From Paraspadella gotoi (lineage: Eukaryota; Chaetognatha), in assembly GCA_051294375.1 (NCBI GenBank), contig CM119264.1:9606968-9670967 (forward strand): a DNA stretch of 64,000 bases, read 5' to 3'. Every line of letters begins with the position of its first letter. The stretch's first letter is position 1. This document shows, in pieces, positions 50,860 through 62,180 of this stretch. The notes below the pieces were generated by a model. That model was not told where the DNA came from. It did no database searches and saw nothing but the letters and a program-made list of their open reading frames with translations. The translations under genes and the position numbers were made by a program.

Positions 50860-52004
50860 TATTGGTATAATGGTAATGTTCACAGGAAGGAGAGACTAAA
50901 TGGAAATGGTTGTGGATGATAATTTATGTTATTTTTATTTTTTTCGAATTATGCTTCAAAACATAATGAATCACACATAGCATAGTATTGTATTTTAAAC
51001 CCCATTTGAAAATTTATTCTTGTTAAGAATGCGTTTTTTGTCACCCTAGAGTCTTTTTTATCCCATCCTACTTTGGTCAAACGTCTTCACGTCCGGTGAG
51101 GGAGTCGTTGTCTGTGATTAACGGATCGAGATCTGCCGAGTCGTTTGTTTTTCACGGGGCGTGAAAACCCTCCTTCGAGACGATCACAATAGCTGCGGAG
51201 ACGATGACGAGAACGATCGAAAGGACGACGACGACGACAGGGCAATGCTGATTCAGGAACGAGGTCCGATGCTAAATGGTCCGGACAAGATGGATACCGT
51301 CAACCCCCGCCGCTGTTGACCATAAGAGAGTCTCACCCTATTTATTCCAAATTTAATAATATACCCAAAGCTGTAGAGTCGAAACTCATTCTAAATCCGT
51401 TTCAATTCTTCCCGAAGGCTCGAAATAACCCAAATTTAAACCCGCGTCCAAATTATTCGGTCACCTTAGCGCTACGTCTGAATGAAAGAGCGGCAAAATT
51501 GCACGATCGTTTCAGTCAACCTGTTAAAAATGGTGGTTGCAAGATTGCGCCCACGGCACCACAGGACTCGTAATATGCTATTTTATTCGAATTCAACAAG
51601 GTTGATTCAGTACAGTCATCATCAACAAACATAGACTAAGTCTGAGCAAACGAAAACATAATAAAATAGAGGGAAAAAAAACAAAACAAAAAACGTAATG
51701 AAAACGTAATGAAAACACGTTTAAAATTCTTATCTTGGTATGACGCTCAATACTCATCTCCTCCATTTCAAGGGCGATCTCTCAAAGAAACGTGTGAAAT
51801 TTGTATGAAATAAAATCATAGTTAAATTAAATCTTCCAGAATAATTACTTAGTTTTATACTGACCTCTTTATCCTTTGCAGACGCCCCTTCAATTTTCTT
51901 TCTGGAAAACTGGCCTCGATCCAGAAATCCTCTTCCTCTTCCCATCTACTTTTGTCGCCTTAAACCCTCAGAAACGTCACACCCTTGACCGCGAGGCGTT
52001 AGCT

Positions 52005-52053
<49 letters not shown>

Positions 52054-52059
52054 CATATC

Positions 52060-52101
<42 letters not shown>

Positions 52102-53331
52102 TCATCCTTTGATCCTCCCCGTTCTGTTTTCCTGACAACATCACTCTGTTTTGTCACCTCGTCCGACTTTTAAGACCATCACCCAGTAATTCCCGTTAAC
52201 AAATTCCGCGCTCAAAGTCACGGCTTTCCGCGGAGTCGTGGCTAGCGCCTGCTGACTTCGTTCGTCTCTCTCGCGCGGGCAGATGGCAAATGGCAGTTGG
52301 CAAATTGCGAATGGCAAAACGTCAATCTCTCGCCCTTCAATCATCTACCTCGTCTCGTTCCTACTCATCAAAAAACATCATCGCCTTCACTTCACGCATA
52401 ACCCGACGGACCGAATTACATCTCTTTCGGTCGACTCTTTGTTCTTATCTTTCTTTCGGTTTTTAAAAACTATTTCTTTTACATACGATGCCAAGCCTTA
52501 ACTCATCATAGAAGCACTACGCCGGAACCAACGAAATTCACATCGCTCACCATGATATTACTTTTTTTTCATTTCTTCGATTCAAAATATTTTGTATACA
52601 AACAAAACTGTCTCAGCGATTTCTCTACTATTTCGTCTTTCTCAAATATTTCCATAAACTTTCCTTCCGATGCAGCTGCCCCGTCGTAAGCTCCTTCTTC
52701 GTAATTCACCTTCCCCAACCCAATCCTCCAATCTTTTCCGAATACACCTGCCCCAACTTTTGCACTAATCTTTTTTCAGATCCCCAGGCGTCACTCGACG
52801 CTTTGCCAATAAACGGCTGTCGTCCTTTGATGAAACCGAGAGAAAACTTGATCCTTTTGCTCTCGCCAAATCTCCGTTACATTTACATTCGTCGTTGTGA
52901 GGCGGTGTGAATATACCGGCCCCTTTAATTTGGTTATCTACTTCATAATATAAATATTGGATTTTACCAAATTTACGCGATTTATTCTCATTCATGCTTA
53001 GAATTCTCTTTGATTTTCAGCAATGTGAGCAGAGTGAGCCAATAACAAATTTTCAAAGTTCCAAATTATTTTCAAAGCAGACGTTGCTCGTGGAAACAGC
53101 GATGTCTCGTCCTGAGTTTCATGCCAAGTCTCGAAATGGAAAAAAGTCTTGTTTGCGCCAGTAAACGTTTTACGGATACATCGGAGCTTACCTTGCTTTT
53201 ACTCATCCTCCCTACCTTTGCCCCACCTCCTCCGTTTGACTGCGACACCCATTTCCCAAATACACCTCTTTTTACCTCGCCAAGTCTCTACCCCTTTACG
53301 GCGTCACCCATCCTTCTCTCTCAAGGCAAGC

Positions 53332-53538
53332 GACGCTTCCGGTTCGACGGGTGACGCGTCCGGCGGCGGCGTCTCCGGCCGGAGAAGCGACTCGCGCCGC
53401 CGACGTAATGATTCGAGGATGAAAATGAGGGAATTAGTCGAAGGGGAGACGAAAAGGGAGAATGTTTGCTGCACGAGCTTTTTCTCCCTGGCGGCGGGAA
53501 TCATGAAGGAGGAAGAGGAGGGAGCGGCAAAGGAGAAA

Positions 53539-53541
<3 letters not shown>
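53332..53541 (+). CDS. Candidate terminal exon (GC-rich, open to a stop)
   Basis: After an acceptor-like ctctctcaag at 53316-53325 the DNA becomes GC-rich. One frame reads ASDASGSTGDASGGGVSGRR, then an Arg/Ser-rich stretch, MRELVEGETKRENVCCTSFF and KEEEEGAAKEK, and stops at TAA as the AAAT repeat begins. With the phase-2 junction required after exon F, a different, shorter frame would be used (QATLPVRRVTRPAAASPAGE, then a stop). No family match. It could be the tail of the Ig protein, a separate gene, or chance. Confidence 0.25.
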
Positions 53542-53597
<56 letters not shown>

Positions 53598-53642
53598 ATC
53601 AATAAATCAATAAATCAATAAATCAATAAATCAATAAATCAA

Positions 53643-53689
<47 letters not shown>

Positions 53690-53725
53690 ATGAATGAATG
53701 AATGAATGAATGAATGAATGAATGA
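53536..53725. repeat. Compound tetranucleotide array
   Basis: (AAAT)n, then (AATC-AAAT) units, then (AAAT)n, then (AATG)n, in register over 190 bp. Confidence 0.97.
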
Positions 53726-54055
53726 AATGCCACCCGTGACATAGACGGTGATGATGATGTTGCTGACGACGTCGCTCGCGATCATGATGTTGACGTTGAT
53801 GGTGAAGTTGACAGCGATGAAGAGGACGACGATTATGGTAGCGATAACGACGTCGCGTTCATCGACGCTAACAACTTGGCTTTTCTTACCTCGTATCCCC
53901 GCACGCAGCTGCAGAGCGATCAGCCTAAAGTCATAAACGTTTAACAACTTCGACGACGACTCAGATGCGGTGAACTCAAACCGATCGCGAATTGACGTAA
54001 GGATTTTTTAATCTGATGAAATAAGAGTAGGACTGACTGACCGACTGTGACGTAA

Positions 54056-54117
<62 letters not shown>

Positions 54118-55009
54118 TTTTCCCATTTAAAATGTTTTCATCTTTCGATTAAACGTCTCGTTACTTGTTTATCTTCAATTCAAAGTGAATCGCGATATCC
54201 TTGATTATATTGATTGATTATATCCCATTTTTAATCGCGAGGGAAGAATTACGAGTGATTCATCGATGGAGGAAAATCCTTTGTTTGAATTGTTGACGAT
54301 AAAACTTAATCAAATATAGTAAATGTCGTAAGTATATTTAAAAGTAAACGATGTTTTTAAGAGATAAATATAAATTAATATTTATTATTAATTTAATTTA
54401 ATTTAATGAGGAAGAAAGACGGAAAGAAGGTCAAGAAAATCTCGAAAACATCTGCATTCAATTTTCAGGTCCTCATTCACATGTGCAGAGTTAAGCTAGA
54501 GTTGTTGAACTCGGCTTCACGAGAAAGCCATTTGAAAAAAAAACAACATTTTCACCGCCGAGTCTCACCGGATCTCGGAGGAACAAATCCTGGTCGGGTC
54601 GTCATGACCGATTCAAATGTCACAACGGCTAAGCCGCTTATTCCGCCATGCTTCAATGGCCTCCAACGCAAAGTCATCTTTTCAACAGCTTTGCGGTCTC
54701 CCGTTCGCGCCTCACCGAGTTGCCCTGTAATTTTTACATTTTTAATAAAATTCTCCATACTATTAATAAATTCTTGCCTCCTGACAAACACAACTCATAT
54801 GGATCCTTAATGGTTCAATCTTTTAATAATAATTCATTTATCGTATATTAAAAATATCCCTTTTAACAACCTTTAGTCCATTTCGTCTCTTCATTCTGAA
54901 AGCGAGCGATATATTTTTTTAAAAAATCTGAATTGTCCTAGATCATTTTAAAAAGAAACAACCCTCACTTTAACCAGCAACTCAATAACTTTTTTTTCAA
55001 TTAAAACTC

Positions 55010-58000
55010 CTTTTCTTTTCGCCGCCTCCTCCCCCGCTCCCCCTTTCCCTTTTTCACACCCCTCCCCTCCTTCCCCAGCTCCTCCTTTTCTTTTCGCCCC
55101 TCCCTCCTCCGCTCCTCCTTTCTTTTTTCGCCCCCTACCCTCCCTCCCGCTCACTTCCCTTTTCTTTTCGCCCCCTCCGTCCCTCCCGCTCCTGTCCCTT
55201 TTTCTTCTCACCCTCCCTTCCACTCCGCTCCTCTTTTTTTCTTATTTTGGCACCCCCTCCGTCCCTCCTCCGCTCCCTTTCTTTTCACCTCCCCTCCCTC
55301 CTCCCTCCCCCCTCCCGCTTCTTCCTTTTCTTTTCTCCCTCTCTCCTCAACGCCGCTCCCCCTTATCTTTTCTCCCCCCGCCCTCCCCTCCTTCCTTTCT
55401 TTTCGCTCCCCTCCTTCCCCTCCCGCTCTCCCCCTTTTTCTTTTCACACCCCCTCACCTCCCTCTCCGCTCCTCCTTTTCTTTCGCCCCCTCCCCGCCCC
55501 CCCCGTCCTGTCCTCTCTTCTTTTCCGCCCCTCCGTCCTCCGCCTCCTGTCCTTTTCTTTTCTCTCACCTTCCCTCCCTCCCGCTCCTCCTTTTTCTTTT
55601 TGGCCCCCCCTCGCCTTTCCTCCCGCTCTCCCTCTTCCTTTTCGCCCCTGTCCCTCCATATGGCAGTCAGTCCGCCCTATCCCCTTTTTTTCTTATCACC
55701 CCCTCCGCTCACTCCGCATCTCCTCCTTTTTCTCCCTTTTTCCCTCCCTTCTTCCGCTCCTCCCTTCTTTTTCTCCTCTCTCTCCCTCCGCTCCACCTTT
55801 TCTTTTCCTCTCCCTCAACCTCCCTCCCGCTTCCTATCCCTTTTCTTTTTCCGCCGCCCATCGCCTCCCTCCCGCTCCCTCCTTTTCCTTTTCGCCCCCC
55901 TCCTCCCTCCCCGCTCCTCCTTCATCGCAGTTTCTCCCCCCCTCCGTGCTCCTCCCTTTCTTTTAACCGAGCCCATCCCTCCTCCCGCTCCTTCCCTTTT
56001 TCTTTATTTGCCCCATCCCTCCCTCCGGCTCTCTCCCCTTTTCTTTTCTCATCCCTCTCGTCTCCTTCCGCTCCCTCTCTTTTCTTTTCTCGCACCCCCT
56101 CCCCCTCCCCTCCGCTCCTGCCCTTATCTTTTCTCCCCCTCCCATCCCTCCCGCTCCTCCTTTTTGTTTCGCACCCCTCTCCCTTCCCGCTCCTCCCTTT
56201 TCTTTTCGCTCCTCCCCTCCGTCCTCCGCTGCCTCCCTTTTCTTTTTCGCCCCATCTCCTCCCTCCGCGCTCCTGTTATTTCCCTTTTCCTTTCAACACC
56301 CCCGCCTCCCCCCGCTCCCCTTTTTCTGTTTTTGGCCCCATCCTTCCTCCGCTCCTTTCCCCTTTGTCTTTTCTCGCCCTCTCTCTCCACCCCAGCTCAC
56401 TCTCTTTTCTTTTCTTTTCCTCGGCCCCCTCCCTCCTCCTGTTGTCCTCCCTTTTCCTTTTTATTCGCTCCCTTCCCTCCCTCCCGTCGCTGCCCTTATT
56501 CTTATTCGCTTCTGCCAGCTAGCCCCGCCCCCCTCCCCTCTCCGCTCCTCCTTATCTCTTGTCTCGCCGCCTCCCTCCTCCCGCTCCTCCTTTTTCCTTT
56601 TTTCACCCCTCGCTTCCCTCCCGCTCCTCCTTTTTTCTTTCTTTTGCCCCCTCTCCTCCCGTCCTCCTTTCTTTTCCTTTCTCCTCCTCCCTCTCTCTCC
56701 CGTCCCGGCTCGTCTCTTTCCTCTTTTTCCCCCGTCCTTCCCTCTGGCCCGCTCTCCTGCTGCCCTTGTTCTTTTCGCACCCTCCTCCTCCCTCCCGCTC
56801 CTCCTTTTCTCTTTTTTCGCTACCGCTCATCCTCCCTCCCGCTCCTTCCTATCTTTTTTCTCCCTCGCCTCCCTCCCGGCTCCCTCCCATTTTCCTTTTC
56901 ACCCCCTCCCTCCCTCCCGCTCCCTCTTTTTCTTTTTTGCCCCCCTCCTCCCTCCCGCTCCTCCCTTTTTCTTCTTTTTTCTCCTCTCTCTCCTCCGCTC
57001 CTCTCCTTTTCTTTTCTCCCCCTCGCCTACCCCCCGCTCCTCCGTTATTCTTTTTTCTCCCCTCCCTCCCTCCCGCCTCCTCCTTTTTCTTTTCGCCTCC
57101 TCCCCTCGCCTCTCCTCATTTCTTTTCCTCGCGTTCGCACCTGCTGGTCCGTCCCTGTCCCGTCCTCCCTTTTTCTTTTCGCCCTCCTCCTCCACTCCGA
57201 CCGCTCCTCCTTTTCCTTTTCCCCCGTCCCTCCTTCCGCTCCTCCTTTTTCTTGTTTTTGCCCCTGCCCTCCTTCCCTCGCTCCTCTTTTCTTTTCTCCC
57301 TCTCTCTCCCTCCCGCTCCTCCTTCTTTTCCTTTTCTCCCCCTCCTCCTCCCGCTCCTCTTTTTTCTTTCTCTCCCTCTCTCTCCTCCCTAGCTCTCCCT
57401 TTTCTTATCGGCCCCTCCCTCCCTCTCCGCTCGCCTGTCTTTTTCTCTTCGGCTCCCTCCCTCCTCATCCGCTCTTCTTCCCTTTTCTTTTCGCCCGCCT
57501 CCCTCCCTCACCGCTTCCTCCTCCTTTTTCTTTTTCTCCCCGCTCTCCTCCCATTTCCACCGCTCCTCCCCTTTTCCTTTTCTCGCTCTCATCTCTCCCG
57601 CTCCTGCCCTTTTCTTTTTGCGCCCTCTCCTCCCTCTCCGCTCCTCCTTTCTTTTTGCCCCTCCGTCCCTCCCCGCTCCTCCTTTTCTTTTTTCCGGCCC
57701 CGATTATTTCCTCCCTCAATCCGCTCCTTCCCTTTTCTTTTTTCGCCAACCTCCTCCTCCCCTCCTCCTCTTTTTTCTTTTTCTCCCCCCTCCCTCCCTC
57801 CTGCTCCTTCTCCTTTTCTCCCTTTCCTTTTCTTTTCTCCCGATCTCGTCTCCCTCCTCCCGCTGCCTTACTTTTCTTTTCGCCCCCTCCCTCCTCACCT
57901 GCTGCCTCCCTTTTCTTTTTGCCACCCGTTCCCTCCGCTCCTTCTCCTTTTCTCTTTTCGCCCCCTCCCTCGCCTCGCGCTCCTCCCTTCTTTTTCGCCC

Positions 58001-59935
58001 CTCCCTCCCTCCCGCTCCTTATTCCCTTATACTTTTCCCCCCCTCGCTCCTCCCCTCCCTCGCCAATTTCTTTTCACCCCTCCTACCGCTCACCATCCGC
58101 TCTCTCCTTTTTCTTTTTGCACCCTCCCTCCACCTCCGCCGCTATCCTTCCCTTTTCTTTTCCTCTCCTTCCCTCCTCTCTCCCTCTCCGCTCCTCTCTT
58201 ATTCTTTTCTCCTCCCCTCCCCCCTCCCGCTCTCCCCTTATCTTTTCGCTTCCCCCTCCCTCCCTCCCGCTCCGCTCCTTTTCTTTTCGCCGCCCTCCCT
58301 CCTCCCGCCTCCTTCTCCTTTTCTTTTTTCTCCCCTGCTCGCCTCCCTCCGCTCGCTCCCTTATTTCTTTTCCCTCGCCCCTCTCTCCCTCCCCGCTCTC
58401 CCCTTTTCACTCCTGCCCTTTTCTTTCCGCCCTCCCATACCCTCCCGCTCCTCGCTTTTTCCTTTTCGCCCCCTCCCTCCTCCGCCCTCCCTTTTCTTTA
58501 TTTCTGCCCCCTGTCCTCCCTCCCGCTCCTCACCTTTTTTTTTCTCCCCTCTCTTCCCTATCGTCCGCTCCTCCCTTTCTTTTCGCGCACCACTCCCTCC
58601 CATCCCGCTCCTCTCCCTTTTTTTATTTCCGCCCCCTCCTCCCTCCCAAGCTCCTCCCTTTCTTTTTTCGCCCCTCCCTCCCTCGCCCGCTCCTATCTCT
58701 TTTTTCTTTGTTCTCCCCCATCGCCTTCCTCCGCGGCTCTACCACTTTTCCTTTTTCTATCTCTTCTCCCTCTCTCTCCTTCCCGCTCCACCTCCCTTTT
58801 CTTTTTCCGCCCCCCTACCGCTCCTCACTGCATCCTCCCTTTTCTCTTTCGGCCGCCCTCCCTCCCTCCTCACCTTCTTTCCGCCTGCCTTCCGCTCCTC
58901 CTCTTTTCGCCCCTTCCCTCCCTCCCGCCTCCTGCTCTCTTTTTCTTTTTCGCCCCCTCCCTCTCCCGCTCTCTGTTTTTATCCTCTATTCCCCCTCCTC
59001 CCTTCCCGCTCTTCCACCTTTTCTTTTCCCTCCTCTTCTTCCTCCCCTCCTTCCCTTTCTCTTTCTCCCCTTCTCTCCGCTCCTCCCTTACTTTCGCTCG
59101 ACCCTCGTCCTCCCACTTTTCCTTTTCTTCCCTCTCTCTTCCCTCGCGGCTCCTCCTTTTCTCTTTTCCTCGTCCCCGCCCTCCCTCTTCGCCCCGCCTC
59201 CCTCCCGGCCCCCCTTTTTTCTTTTCTCTCCTTCTCTCCTCCTCCCTCCCGCTCCTCCTTTTCTCTTTCGCCCCTCCCCCTCCCCGCTCCTCCTATCTTT
59301 TTCTCCCCCTCCTCCCTCCCGCTCTCCCTTTTCTTTCACCCCCCTCCCCTCCCGCTCCCTCCTTTTTCTTCTTTTGCCCCCTCCCTCCTGTCCCCGCTCC
59401 TCCCTTTTTCTTTTTCTTCCCTTTCCTCCCTCCCGCTCCTCTTCTTTTCTTTTTCTCTCCCTCCTCCCTCCCGCTCCTCCTTTCTTTTTTCGCCCCCTCC
59501 CTCCCTCCGCCTCCTCCCTTTTCTTTTCGCCCCCTCCCGTCCCTCCGCTCGCTCCCTTTTCTTTTCGCCGCCCTCACTCCCTCCCGCTCCTCCTTTTCTT
59601 TTGCTCCCCTCTCGTCCCTCCGCGCTCCTCCTTTTCTTTTCCCCCTCCTTCCCTCCCGCTCCTCACTTTTCTTTTCTGCACCCCTCCTCCCTCCGCTCCT
59701 TCGCCCTTTTCTTTTTGCCCCTCCGTCCCTCCCGGCTCCTCCCTTTTCTTTTCGCCCCCCTCCTCCCTCCCGCTCCTCCCTTTTCTTTTTGCCCCCCCTC
59801 ACTCCCCTCCTCCCTTTTCTTTTTCGCCCCCTCCTGCCCTCCCCGCTCCTCCCTTTTCTTTTTCGCCCCTTCCGTCCCTCCCGCTCCTCCCTTTTCTTTT
59901 CGCCCCCTCCCTCCCTCCCCCCTCTCCCCCAACCC
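55010..59935 (+). repeat. Pyrimidine-only minisatellite, about 4.9 kb, unit about 35-38 bp
   Basis: The typical unit is GCTCCTCCC, then TTTTCTTTTC, then GCCCCCTCCC with further TCCC steps (about 37 bp). Roughly 130-140 imperfect copies run in one orientation. Guanine occurs almost only in two fixed CpG or GC positions per unit, so the plus strand is nearly pure C/T. Lack of purines removes stop codons and creates a false open frame of 1501 codons (55600-60105) plus many Arg/Lys/Glu/Gly-rich frames on the minus strand. Units are most regular at the right end (59700-59930). It ends 18 bp before a splice-acceptor-like site. Confidence 0.95.
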
Positions 59936-59953
59936 TCCATTTTTACCCTTCAG

Positions 59954-60118
59954 CATCGAGGGTCTCTCTCTTCGAGCTCCTCGTGAGCGCCCCCCCTCGC
60001 CGGCATCGCCTCCATCGCCGCACAGAACGCGCGCCACATTCAATCGGTGCCTCACGGGTTCCACGTCACTTACTCGCTCAACGCCTCCATGTTGCCGGCC
60101 TTTAGGAGGAGACCCAGG
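59954..60118 (+). CDS. Candidate internal exon at the end of the minisatellite
   Basis: Acceptor-like ...tttacccttcag (59953) and a strong GTAAGT donor (60119) bound 165 bp. The third frame, after a TGA near a C7 run (59986-59992), reads APPLAGIASIAAQNARHIQ then SVPHGFHVTYSLNASMLPAF and RRRPR; before the run the second frame reads SRVSLFELLVSAPP. A one-base correction in the C-run would join them. The composition is protein-like, with an NAS glycosylation site, but no family was recognised. Frame one is open throughout and would join Ig exon F in phase 2. Membership in the Ig gene is possible but unproven. Confidence 0.4.
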
Positions 60119-60960
60119 GTAAGTGGCCGTGTGTATGTCTGGGCAATAAAAAAAAACGCGACGTACTCATTGAAAAAAAACCTTGGGAGAGCAAAACTGA
60201 CAACCACGGTTCTTGAAACGCAAAGAAACAACTTCACTAACGTGGTACAAACATATACTTATTATATATTATTATAAATACATATATAACAACTAAATCA
60301 AATTCCATTCAGCGCCGGTAACGTTAGCTCTTCAACTGCGATTTTTGAAAAAAAAAATTTAACTAAAATAATATAAAAACAAACAAACAAACGAAAAAAA
60401 AAAGCAATTTTCCCCGGGAAAGGCGATCGGTGACCGTTTCGATTTCGAAAACGAATAAGCAGATTCCAACTCACGCGTTGCGAAATCACAAAATCAGCGG
60501 ATTAAACAAACTCATTAAATAAATAATGATATTAACTCCCGTCCCGCGAATCTCACGGGACGTGTTGTTCTCACAAAGCCGGCTAATTTTTTTAGGAGAC
60601 GCGTGAGTTCATCCATCTGATTCAGAGTCACCTGACTACTCTCACAACTCACAAGACGACTCTCGTGACCTTATACTCCGCTACTTTTGTCAGGTTCAAA
60701 ACGAGACCACTTTCGCTAACAAATACTGCACTGTGGCGGAATATTTACACAGGCTCACTCACCATTGGCTCAGAGGGGGAACACACCATCCCAGGCATTG
60801 CGTTCCATCCACAGTCCTAACGTCTTCTCTTTGCGTTGGTAAAGCGAGACCGACCTAGGGTAACCGCCCCAGTGAGGCATCACTGAGGGTTAGAAGCCCC
60901 CAAAGCCAACATTACAGGCAACCTGGCTGTTGCCATATCTCTCTATCCCGACACAGCGGT
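60119..60960. other. Interval after the candidate exon
   Basis: 60119-60540 is AT-rich. 60545-60960 has balanced composition unlike its neighbours ('gtcccgcgaatctcacgggac' stem at 60541-60561) and resembles an old mobile element, but no coding motif or terminal repeat was found. Confidence 0.35.
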
Positions 60961-61121
60961 TTTCCCTCCAGCCAGTGTATTCTTCTCTTCTGCCACAGCT
61001 TACTCCTCTTTAGCCAGAACCTTCCAGCCATGGCACTCTTCTCTCCAGAAAGAGCACTCTTTTTTCCAGTCACAGCACTCTCCTCTCCAGCTAGAGCTCT
61101 CTCCTCTCCAGCCCCAGCACT
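60961..61121. repeat. 21-bp tandem repeat, about eight units
   Basis: Seven 21-bp units and one 14-bp partial unit built on the pattern TCCTCTCCAGC-CAGCACTC. On the minus strand they lie in a 116-codon open frame (61259-60912) and encode heptads of the form A-x-x-G-(E/K)-(E/K)-S, for example ALAGEES, AVTGKKS, ALSGEKS, AMAGRFW. No gene is assigned. Confidence 0.85.
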
Positions 61122-62056
61122 CCCCTCACCGGGCATCGATTTCCGACGCGTTTCCGATTTTCTGAGAGTCAGTGGCAGAGACGCGGATGGCCTGAGGCCG
61201 CCGAGCCCAAATAAATATTCAATATCTTCTTCTGGCAGAATTTGGTTTTTTTCTTTCATCTCATGAAAATAAAACCAGTCGCATTTATCTTCCTTACTTT
61301 TGTCGCCTCGCGTCTTACATTAATAAAGATGCACGTCTTACATCGCTCGTATTTTCTTTTTCTTACTCGTTCTTCTTTGTTTACCTGAACGACAATAGTT
61401 CGTGACAGAAATATTTTTTTTCAATCTAGTATATTTATTTATCTTTTTTTTTCTATTAAATATGAATAGACCAATAAAGGCATTTGTATTTAGGACTCTT
61501 TTCCTTGAAGTGCACCTTTCGCTACCCAAAAGCTAATAGAGGCATCGCCAATCAACCATTTTATTCTCTTTTCTGTAAACCCGTCCTCTTAAACGCCCAA
61601 TAAAATTTATTCGAAAGACAAACGGCAGTTGTATGAAAGAGAGAGAGAGAGAGAAAAAAAAAGAATGTTTCTCCACATTTAATTCTTGTATTCTTTTATC
61701 GTTTTCCGTTTTATCCTTTTATCTCGCCAGTGTTGAACAGAAGATATTTCAGACGGGCTTCGCCTCGTCCTTGGCCACAGACCGACGGAAGCGTCGCTGA
61801 GGACGTCGACGACGACGACGCCATTAACGACGACGACGACAACGACAACGACGAACTTAGTGGTCGTTTTGTCGTTTTCGAGTTCGTGGCCCAAAAGGCC
61901 CATCGATGATATGCTTCCCAAAAATTAACGAGGGCTCTGCCTCTGGTTGCTGGGATTTTAAGAAACTTTTAAATTTGTTTATAGTTTTTCCGTGAATCGT
62001 TTTTTCTTGTGTCTAAACGCCGCGTCGAAAAATGAAGTGATGATTTGCAAGGAGTT

Positions 62057-62070
62057 TGATTGATTAATTA

Positions 62071-62112
<42 letters not shown>

Positions 62113-62120
62113 TGACTGAC

Positions 62121-62157
<37 letters not shown>

Positions 62158-62180
62158 AATTTATTGATTGATCGATTAAT
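62057..62180. repeat. (GATT)n microsatellite
   Basis: About 120 bp of GATT units with GACT and AATT variants. Confidence 0.95.

Larger units (their letters stand above)
50697..55009. other. Region downstream of the last firm Ig-gene exon
   Basis: Probably intron or 3' flank of the Ig gene. It contains GA/CT arrays (50761-50857, 52007-52098, 54060-54114), a compound (AAAT)n array (53536-53725), a GAC-rich tract (51180-51240) and AT-rich DNA. A candidate exon is listed at 53332-53541; nothing else is supported. Confidence 0.5.

Noticed and set aside
52777-52912. Possible terminal exon after a cttttttcag acceptor, in phase with Ig exon F (SPGVTRRFANKRLSSFDE... then stop)
   Set aside because: Phase fits, but the sequence does not continue the Ig fold or give a membrane segment, and AT-rich composition matches the intron around it.
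55600-60105. A 1501-codon open frame (and an 834-codon one beside it)
   Set aside because: It exists only because the pyrimidine minisatellite contains no purine-rich stop codons. Translation is Ser/Pro/Leu/Phe low complexity with no domain, and all frames are equally open.
61731-61920. Possible exon after an acceptor at 61730 with an Asp-rich frame
   Set aside because: The frame that continues the previous candidate exon stops at once; the open frame is driven by a GAC triplet tract.
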